Translations under genes and position numbers: made by a program
From: Watersipora subatra
Lineage: Eukaryota > Bryozoa > Gymnolaemata > Cheilostomatida > Watersiporidae
DNA length: 64,000 nucleotides
Reading direction: 5' to 3'
Assembly (NCBI RefSeq): GCF_963576615.1
Contig: NC_088711.1
Span: forward strand, 12,881,869 to 12,945,868
The notes under the pieces: model-generated
Databases searched by the model: none
What the model saw: the letters and a program-made list of their open reading frames with translations, nothing else
Told to the model about the DNA's origin: nothing
Shown here: positions 55,768-64,000 of the stretch, one piece after another
How positions within the stretch are numbered: the first letter of the stretch is position 1
How the letters are laid out: every line of letters begins with the position of its first letter

Positions 55768-56666
55768 GCACAAGTAAAATATGTAATGATCTACCGATTC
55801 TGACAACACATAATAATGTGAGATGAACAGAAAAACTCACTTTATTGAAGATGCGCAGGGATCTTTGAATTGCATTGGTACCGCTTTTATGAAAAATGCT
55901 GTACCACTCATTTCTTTGAGTTGATCAGTTTATATTCATTTTAATATCAGTTTTAATATTTTTAATAACTTTACCTATCAGAATAGCTTTTGTCTGTCCT
56001 TTGCTTATAATACCACATTTTTACTTATTACAATGTGTTTTATTTGTCACCAAGATAACTCTCTATAATAAGACTGCTATTTGACACTCGGTATGCAAAT
56101 GCACTCAAACCTATTGCAATCGCTTACAATTACACAAAAACTTCAAATATTAGCAAGGTGTAAGTAAACTTTGACAGTTCGACACGAGTGGGAATCTTTA
56201 ATGTTTGGTATATTTATATATGTAGTTTGACCTTCCCTAAAATTCTGTTGAATGCACATAACATGAGCAATACACATTATCGTGCAAGACATGAATTAAA
56301 AAGTAATTAAGCATACTAAATTTAAAATATTTTAGACTAATAGAAATTAATTTGTGTGCAGCAGGCAACGATTATATTTAGATTGAATGTGTTTCCATCC
56401 AATAATAATATTCATAATGTCAAACAATATTTAGTGATAATATCATCATAAGTTGACCGAAGCAATTGATGATGCTGTGTAGAAAGTGACACCTCCCAGA
56501 GGTTGTCAGACAAACAGCAAACTGCGGTTTGGGATGTCAGAAGAGTTGGCTGAAAAAACAGTTAAAGTAGCTGATGATTTAAAGTGTACAAAAGAGGAGC
56601 TTTAGTTATGTCTGGTGTGGCCCAGAAAAGCACAACAGGAGATCGTATGTGGTTGGACAGTTAAGT
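55768..56666. other. Intergenic, no supported gene
   Basis: AT-rich sequence between two minisatellites with no supported feature. Confidence 0.4.
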
Positions 56667-57386
56667 GTTAACAAATGCAACTGTTAACAAATGCTACTGT
56701 TAACAAATGTAACTGTTAACAAATGTAACTGTTAACAAATGCAACTGTTAACAAATGTAACTGTTAACAAATGTAACTGTTAACAAATGCAACTGTTAAC
56801 AAATGTAACTGTTAACAAATGTAACTGTTAACAAATGCAACTGTTAACAAATGCAACTGTTAACAAATGCAACTGTTAACAAATGCAACTGTTAACAAAT
56901 GCAACTGTTAACAAATGCAACTGTTAACAAATGCCACTGTTAACAAATGCCACTGTTAACTAATGTAACTGTTAACAAATGTAACTGTTAACAAATGCAA
57001 CTGTTAACAAATGTAACTGTTAACAAATGTAACTGTTAACAAATGCAACTGTTAACAAATGCAACTGTTAACAAATGCAACTGTTAACAAATGCAACTGT
57101 TAACAAATGCAACTGTTAACAAATGCCACTGTTAACAAATGTAACTGTTAACAAATGCAACTGTTAACAAATGCAACTGTTAACAAATGCAACTGTTAAC
57201 AACTGTAACTGTTAACAAATGCAACTGTTAACAAATGCAACTGTTAACAAATGCAACTGTTAACAAATGCCACTGTTAACAAATGTAACTGTTAACAAAT
57301 GCAGCTGTTAACAAATGCAACTGTTAACAAATGCAACTGTTAACAACTGTAACTGTTAACAAATGCAACTGTTAACAAATGCAACT
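56667..57386 (+). repeat. 16-bp minisatellite, 45 units
   Basis: Units of GTTAACAAATGCAACT (with GTAACT, GCCACT or GCTACT variants) span 720 bases, exactly 45 x 16. Each carries a GTTAAC palindrome. Higher-order patterning is visible, with a CAA/TAA/TAA type alternation at the left and blocks of CAA in the middle. Confidence 0.96.
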
Positions 57387-60329
57387 GTAACGATACTTTA
57401 ATACCAGAGTTTATTTACAACTTTACTTAACTTTATTTAAGTCTTTTATTTACAATATTCTTAGTTTAAACAGGAAGTGAAAATAAAACAGAAACTTTAT
57501 AAATGTAAACATTTTAAGATGGTAACACTTTGTATGAAATTTAGTTGAATTATTTATTGCAGGCGAATTATATGTTCATCCGTTTTAATATTGATGTTTA
57601 TCTACGAAGAATGTCATTCAGGTAGACCTAAGTGACCACTTAAGTTGCGTCTTTTAAAATACGTATACCTAGAGACGTTTGATTTAGCAAGACCATGCAT
57701 TCCTCAGCCCATTATACATGTAATTATATGGGATGACTGGTAAATTCCTCACATTCTGCCGATCATATTGAGACAGACTATTCAAGCTGTCTGTCAGCTA
57801 TTATAATAGAGCATACAGATACATGTAGGTATTCTGTATAAACTGTCATATTTATCACAAAGCTTTATTCATTAATAATGCATCAGGGCATCAGGAACCG
57901 GTGGTAACGGCAAATACCAACGCAAAGAAAATGGTATTTAAGTCCGTTCAAACTTATTTCAATAGCAAACAATGAAAAGCTTTATCAACGACCTTGACCA
58001 GTACCTCAAGTGTTTTTTGTTTAATCTCATTGTTTGAACCACACTTACATCAACATTATCAACAGAGTTTATTGATATGTTATTATGCTTACGTGAGACT
58101 GGATACCCAACTAGCTCTAAATCAGTTCATTTTAGTTTATGTTGGTTGTTTATCATATGAAGAGTTGTCACTTTTACCGCTTATGAATGTAGATTATTAA
58201 TGATTAATCAAACGGAGATGAAAGTAACGATACGTCATTTCGCAAAAAACAGAAGGAAAGATGACACATGCAAAGTATAGCAAATCTAAGAACAATCCAG
58301 TTTTTCACATGCAATTTTTAATTATGTCTATTTTTGTAAGCCAACTTTGGAATTTGTTGACAGAGACTGTGATACACATTTTTCAAAACAACTTTGGATT
58401 TTGTATAGTCGCCAATATGTGATGACTTCTTGTGTTCTGCCTTGTTACATTTATGTGAATTTACTCAGTAAGTGCGTAAAGTAACTCAATGAGATTAGGC
58501 AAACGACAGGGGGGGGGGTATTTTTTACTCCTTTAAATTTTATTGGAGCTTTGCTATAAAATCAGTCAGAGGGCTAAGCTACACTTACGCTTTATAAATG
58601 AAAGTTGTGTAACTTAGAAGCATGTGGCAAGTTCGTGAAGGGCGTGTTCACCCTTTCTGCACTGCAGCCGGCTATATCTATAGCACAGGAGCACAGGCTA
58701 TAAGATCTTTGCAGGTTAATTGCAAGCAATAGATATCAACTTGCAGAGAAATTTCTCAGCTTCCCAATGTATCTTTATTTAGCGATTTACAAGTTGGAGG
58801 TAAGTTATAGCAGGCTTTTTGCATTCGTGTCCAAGGTTAAAACCGCGCAACTCATTGACTCAATAAGTCGGACAACTTCAAGCTGGAAGCCCTCATTAGC
58901 GAAATGGTTAAGGGCATGTTAAGGGCATGTGAAAGGCATGTGAGGAGCATGTGAAAAGCATTTGCAAAGCGTGTGACGGGTTATGAAGAGCATTTGGAGC
59001 GAGCGTTGATTGCATGTGAAGGTGATGAAAGTACACAGGATTTATAACATGTAAAGATGCTGCCAATGATATAATTATCAAAGCAAAAGTAGGTATATCA
59101 CTCATCTTATTCATTCTGCGCAAATTTTATGCGGTTTTACTATTTATTTCACTGTAATAGTAATTTGTGTTTATTGCCAGTTTATCAATCTGATAGAGAT
59201 GGTATTGCATCTGATTTACTGTGAGAGTTGGTCAAGGCACCATAGACCAGGTCGTCATGAATATTTCAGATTCCTAGCAACATGCAAACAGACTGTTGAA
59301 GAAGCGAACAGCTTCATCTCTAGCCAAGGATAAGCTTAAGTGAATAGAAGTTATTTGCTCTTGCCATTGTATAAAAGGAAGTGCAGCAGATTTATTTTCA
59401 CAACTGTAAATAGTAATCAGGTAATCAGGTTCAATCATAAGTTGTCTTCTCCTAGCATGCACCAACGAGCCAAACAAGCTGTACGCAAAACGTTTGCTAT
59501 AAAATTTGAGTCAGCATTTTTCATAACCTTCCTTTGGTGCCTTATTTTAAACTATAACCTGTACGATAAAAGAGCAGGTAATATATTAAATCCATTAAAC
59601 TAGGTGTAATACTGTTTTTAAGGACAAAAGTAAAGCATCATGTTTATTTTGTGATAAGATTGGCAGGTAGGGATGACCAGCAGTAGTGAAGAAATCATGA
59701 ATACAAGCTAATAGAGAAAACTTCTAGGTGCAACCTACTAACCAGCTTTTGATTCACTAACTGTTCGTAAGTCTATTTTAGCCTGAGAGCTTCACAACAT
59801 TTCATATCTGAATATCACATCTACTATCAGTGAAAAGTTTTTCCTAGAATAAGCACATTGAAATTGCGGTTTCAAGAACCTTTTGTTAATTAATCACCGT
59901 TGCTATGGTAGAGTAAAACTTTTATAAAATAAAACAAAGGGTATAGTCTAGATGCATTCGAATACATGTATTTAGAGTAAACAAGAAGTGTAGCTATGCA
60001 CATATACACAGAGATTAATCGATACACAAAAAGCATTGCCTACATAATCCGTACAAACAGGCCTCGTCTAAATAATGAGCAGACAACATGAACTACGTTC
60101 AACTGCTGACTGTTATCGTAAAAAGTTGATTCGTGGTTAGAAGTTATAACAGTACGATAAGAATTTTAGGTGATTGCATATTTAGTGGATGATTTAATAA
60201 GTTCTAAAAATGTTTTGTTTGAGTTGTAAAATTGTTAAAACAGATGAGCTCGTCATAGTGGCTCAATTTTTGGTACAAAAGCTGTAGATGGATAGCAGCA
60301 AGGTCTCAAGGTCTTAATCTATTAAAGCA
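57387..60329. other. Intergenic, no supported gene
   Basis: AT-rich, with a short degenerate GCATGTGAAAGGCATGTGAG repeat at 58912-58985. No coding region supported. Confidence 0.35.
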
Positions 60330-60339
60330 GTGCCTTGTT

Positions 60340-60690
60340 CATTGATGTTGGCACACACATGCACACACGCGCCCCTCATACATGCACAGCCCTGCCGTAC
60401 ACATGCTTACCATACACATGCCTTCCCGCACACTTGCCTACCGTGCACATGCCTCATGCACACACGCTTTACACACTTCTCATGTACGCCTCATGCACAA
60501 ACACTTCACACACTTTTCAGTCAACTATTTGTTGAAAGACGCACATCTAGTGCACACACATCTCACGTGCCTTACACACATGCCTCCCTCACACGCGCTT
60601 CATGCATAATGTGTGAGGCACACATGCCTCATGTGTGAGGCGCACATGCCTCATGCACACACGCTTCATGCATGAATCAAGCTCCCATGT
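60340..60690 (+). repeat. Degenerate CACACATGCCTC repeat
   Basis: Loose tandem variants of CACACATGCCTCATGCACAC with irregular spacing. It ends next to the 36-bp array. Confidence 0.75.
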
Positions 60691-60707
60691 CGATAGTCAT
60701 GCCCACA

Positions 60708-61161
60708 GTCGATTATTTATTGAGGTAGTCAGAAGCCATAACAGTCGACTATCTATTGAGGTAGCCAGGAATCATAACAGTCGCCTACCTATTGATGTAG
60801 TCAGAAATCATAATGGTCGACTATCTATTGAGGTAGTCAGGAATCATAACGGTCGACTATCTATTGAGGTAGTCAAGAATCATAACGGTCGACTATCTAT
60901 TGAAGTAGTTAGGAATCATAACGGTCGACTATCTATTGAGGTAGTCAGGAATCAAAACGGTCGACTATTTATTGAGGTAGTCAAGAATCATAACGGTCGA
61001 CTATCTATTGAGGTAGTCAAGAATCATAACGGTCGACTATCTATTGAGGTAGTCAGGAATCATAACGGTCGACTATCTATTGAGGTAGTCAAGAGTCATA
61101 ACGGTCGACTATCTATTGAGGTAGTAGGAAGTCATAACAGTCGACTATGTATTGAGGTAGT
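60708..61161 (+). repeat. 36-bp minisatellite, about 12.5 units
   Basis: Units of GTCGACTATCTATTGAGGTA followed by GTCAGGAATCATAACG. Because 36 is 12 codons, a frame from 60635 to 61228 stays open and encodes VVRNHNGRLSIE-type repeats. There is no supporting gene structure around it, so I treat it as a satellite. Confidence 0.95.
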
Positions 61162-62524
61162 ATTATCACTACATTGCATGGTTGTTAACTCAGATATTAT
61201 TAAAGCTGCCTCTTACCAAAACCTGTAAATTTAACATTGATTGTCGATGTTATGGCTTCCTTTTTAGAATTCAAACAGCATTTATTCACATGTTACAAAG
61301 AAGTTTCATACTATAGACAAAATAGTTTTGTCTATAGTATGATGCAAGTTTGTTATGGTTACTCTTATTTGTTACTCTGCAAGTTATGCTAGCATGTTTG
61401 TCTAGTAGTACTGCAAAAAACTTTTGTTGAAGATTATTTGGAGCCAACAGACTCATAATAGTGCCCATTCTAACACAATCAGACTCATAATAGTGCCCAT
61501 TCTAACACAGTCAGAACCGTAAAAATTTTACCTTGTGAGATTTTTATTCTTATAAGTCAAGTGTCTAACCACCATATTTTTTTGGTGACGACACAATAAT
61601 TTATACTCTAATGAGGTTACTATGTTTAAAACAGTTTAGTTTGCTTGTTTCTCTTCTCTCCAATTTATCTATTTTATGTTTGTGTAATCTCAGAAAAACT
61701 ATTTGTGAAGTGATAATTTTTCTTGTTATATCATCATCTCTTTGTTGAACATTACATGATTCTCCGAGTCTACAACAAATGACAATAACCTTTGGAATAA
61801 TCCACTTTTATTCAGTCATATGTAGACAGTGACAAATGTTACTTGGGGAAGTGGCAATCTGCTCACAGATGACTTATTTTAGAAACAGCCTTAAAAACCA
61901 AGTCATAAATGTATTACAATTGCTTACTGCTAGCAAAAATATGAAATAAAGAATTTTTATTAAGACATTAAAGAAGGGAGCAGACAAATCTTTGTATGAC
62001 AAAATTGGATTGCGTCATATTTTGCCAAACTTGTGTGAATATTTGTCAAAAACAATATTCTAACAGCTGTTTGCTTTAATAGTTGCTACTGATTTCGATA
62101 TGTTAGATTCTACCATGCAAGTAAATTCACTTTCTCATTTTCTTTTTAATTATTGTTGATGTTTAATTTATTTATTTTCCTTTCTTTTCCACACGACCCG
62201 ATTTTCTTTTGTTGACACTGGCCGATGAAATGAAGTTAAAATCATATAAATGTGAGACCACCATGCTTAATTTATAATGAATTTTTTCTTAATGAGCTGT
62301 TGTGAGGAAGCTGTGACTTCTTATTTACTTAGCTAACTACCACTGATCTCTATGCAAAGCTTAAATTAAATTCAAGTAAAAAATACTTTTGATCTGAATC
62401 ACCTTTTAGCCAGAACCTAATTTTATAAGTTAGAGCAAATATAATTGCCTTCATCTTAGCAAATAGTTTACTTGACGAAATACGAGGAATAAAATGTACC
62501 TGTTACTGGAGATGGTTGCAGTTT
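61162..62524. other. Downstream region of the kinase-less receptor gene
   Basis: It should include the 3' UTR of the minus-strand gene at 62525. It contains a perfect hairpin at 61307-61341 and no supported coding sequence. Confidence 0.35.
61307..61341. repeat. Perfect 16-bp hairpin with 3-base loop
   Basis: CATACTATAGACAAAA, loop TAG, then the exact reverse complement. On either strand the transcript would form a strong stem. Its role is unknown. Confidence 0.95.
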
Positions 62525-63121
62525 TTATACGTTATTCCGACTACGATCAAAGCATCCGTTCCTTTGTAAGACAACAACAGCGAGCCCGATGAGTGCGAGC
62601 CCTACCACAGCTCCACCAATTGTCATAGCAGTGACACTAACTTTTGATGAAGCTTTTACGCCTGCTCCCAGAGCGGCCATAATGTCCTCCTTTGCCGTAG
62701 CTGTCTTGGTACCGTCACCACGGGGTGTTGCATCATACTCAATTCTTCTTTGAACTGGCATTGATCCAGTCTTCTGCGCTGTGCTTTGCGTCGTACCCTG
62801 CGCTCCAGCATTGTATGATGTACTCTGTGCAACCGTAACACGTGCTTTACTCCGCACTCTGCACCGTAGTTTACGTCGCCTTGCACTCGGTGTTGTACTT
62901 TGCACTCTACTCTGTGCTGTACTCCGTACTGTGCTCTTCATTGTATTTTTCACCGTGTTTTGCACAGTAGTTAAGAGTGTAGTTTGCATCGCAGTTGGCA
63001 CTGTAGCTTGCAATGTATTCTTCACAGTACTCTGCTTGTTGTTGCTTGGTTGGCTAACGATAGACTCATCAAGAAACATTGCGATGTATCCAATATGTGT
63101 GTTCAGATTACCCACTTGCAC
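62525..63121 (-). CDS. Last exon of a kinase-less membrane protein related to the receptor kinase ectodomain
   Basis: Encodes the C-terminal 198 residues of a type I membrane protein; upstream exons lie right of 64000 or were not seen. After a CTGCAG acceptor it opens in phase 0 with VQVGNLNTHIGYIA, matching [14 protein letters not shown] at the same place and phase in the receptor kinase exon 29612-29819. A Thr/Ser/Gln/Val-rich stalk follows with a four-residue rhythm (TVQNTVKNTMKSTVRST), then a basic patch (ARRRKLRCRVRSKAR) and an acidic-neutral linker. The membrane span is VTAMTIGGAVVGLALIGLAV, and the tail is short, QRNGCFDRSRNNV, ending at the stop 62525-62527. No kinase follows within the next 19 kb before the receptor kinase's own start. 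Function unknown; a decoy or co-receptor is inference. Confidence 0.75.
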   Translation of the reverse strand: MQVGNLNTHIGYIAMFLDESIVSQPSNNKQSTVKNTLQATVPTAMQTTLLTTVQNTVKNTMKSTVRSTAQSRVQSTTPSARRRKLRCRVRSKARVTVAQSTSYNAGAQGTTQSTAQKTGSMPVQRRIEYDATPRGDGTKTATAKEDIMAALGAGVKASSKVSVTAMTIGGAVVGLALIGLAVVVLQRNGCFDRSRNNV

Positions 63122-64000
63122 CTGCAGATACAATGATGTGACAGAGGCAATTAATACTGTTTAAACAACATTCAGCTGTAGCTTTCATTAAACTGAAGCA
63201 AAATCAAAGACTTCTCTTTGTGAATAGTAGTACTTTTTTTCAAGCACTTTAAACTTTGAGCTGCTCAGACTTTGCACAGAAAATTTGAAACTTTTGTTTC
63301 TGATGCCAAACTCAAAACCTGAGCAGCCCCAAGATAAACCCAAGATGACGCAGCATGGTTGCCAACTGAGGATCTTTTGTGTCTTTACTTTTCAATTGAC
63401 GTATGCAGGCATGCTCATTTTAGTTAGCGAAATACTGACCGTACTTCATGCTTTGTTATTATGTTATTTTCATCTTATATTAAAATAAAACACTAATAAC
63501 GATTTTTACACTTTTATTCTATAAAAAGTAGGAGAAACTAAAGGCAGAGTAAAACTAACTGCAGATATGGTAGTAGATTACTCAGCCTAAGTTTTCTATT
63601 TTCTATTGGTGAAATATACATTGTATATGAAAATTTGATGTATTCAATATATTACCTGCTCTCTTATTGTATGGCCTACAGTTAAAAATAGGGTGATGAT
63701 ACTTGAAAAAATGGTGCTCTAGTCTAGGAACAAATGTCAATCATTCATATTAGTTATATTGAGAAAAATTGTTTCGCGATTTGAAAAAATAGTAAGTATA
63801 TTATATATTCTCCTGAAATGAACTGTTATAGAAAACTAATTTATTACTGTATTACTGTAAATTATTTGAGTATATCAAAAAGATACAACTAGAAAGGCGA
63901 AGTTCTCGCATTTTGTGACAAATAAACTGAAATTAAAGAGCCAGTTGAGCTTTTCAGACTGGTCACTAATTATAATTGACTTTAATAGTTTTTAATAGAC
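63122..64000. other. Probable intron of the kinase-less receptor gene
   Basis: Sequence upstream of the exon acceptor at 63122. I searched the minus strand for an IPT-like exon and found none, so the next exon probably lies beyond the window. Confidence 0.4.

Noticed and set aside
55544..55840. Gln-Ala-Ser and Arg-Leu repeat frames
   Set aside because: Translation of the 9-bp array; no gene context.
60330..60638. His/Thr/Cys-rich frames in all three phases
   Set aside because: Translation of the CACACATGCC simple repeat.
42729..63133. Joining the 62525-63121 exon to the receptor kinase as its 5' end
   Set aside because: That exon ends in a stop after a membrane span, while the kinase gene has its own ATG and signal peptide at 43178.

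Overview
This is AT-rich animal nuclear DNA: interrupted genes with canonical splice sites, dense non-autonomous transposons, and many minisatellites. The three best genes (an IP6K-type inositol phosphate kinase, DNAJC9, and a receptor tyrosine kinase with IPT and laminin-like domains) point to an invertebrate metazoan. A lophotrochozoan (mollusc, bryozoan or annelid-like) is my guess from the general style, but nothing here fixes the species. A 200-base run of N (37505-37704) marks an assembly gap.

Layout. 2440-2850 (+) is the last coding exon of an IP6K-family kinase whose other exons lie left of the window. 5092-11769 (-) is a complete five-exon DNAJC9 gene (J-domain co-chaperone for histones H3-H4, 284 residues). 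Its introns hold a 541-bp duplicated segment and a foldback element. 12.5-22.4 kb has no convincing host gene; it carries a 51-bp minisatellite, a decayed Ty3-like polyprotein end, a broken zinc-knuckle protein and two foldback elements. 22440-43178 (-) is a complete receptor tyrosine kinase gene that I reconstructed as 21 coding exons with every junction in phase (4161 nt, 1386 residues). Its order is signal peptide, novel N-terminal region, laminin-N-like domain, EGF repeats, about three IPT domains with an RRKR furin-type site, one membrane span, an intact Met/Axl-like kinase and a tyrosine-bearing tail. 43.2-62.5 kb is mostly intergenic and repeat-rich. 62525-63121 (-) is the last exon of a second membrane protein. 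It starts at the same splice position and phase, with a closely matching peptide, as the transmembrane exon of the kinase gene, but it ends after the membrane span with no kinase.

The most interesting system is therefore a tandem pair on one strand: a Met-like receptor kinase in which the Sema/PSI head appears to be replaced by laminin-type modules, and an upstream neighbour that shares its last ectodomain strand but lacks a kinase. A decoy or co-receptor role is possible but is inference.

The repeats are also informative. There is a three-copy foldback family with TTAA target duplications, at least six further inverted-repeat elements, a SINE-like family with an internal tRNA-like segment, and tandem arrays with units of 9, 16, 25, 28, 32, 36, 39 and 51 bp. 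Several arrays have units divisible by three and so produce long false open frames on both strands.
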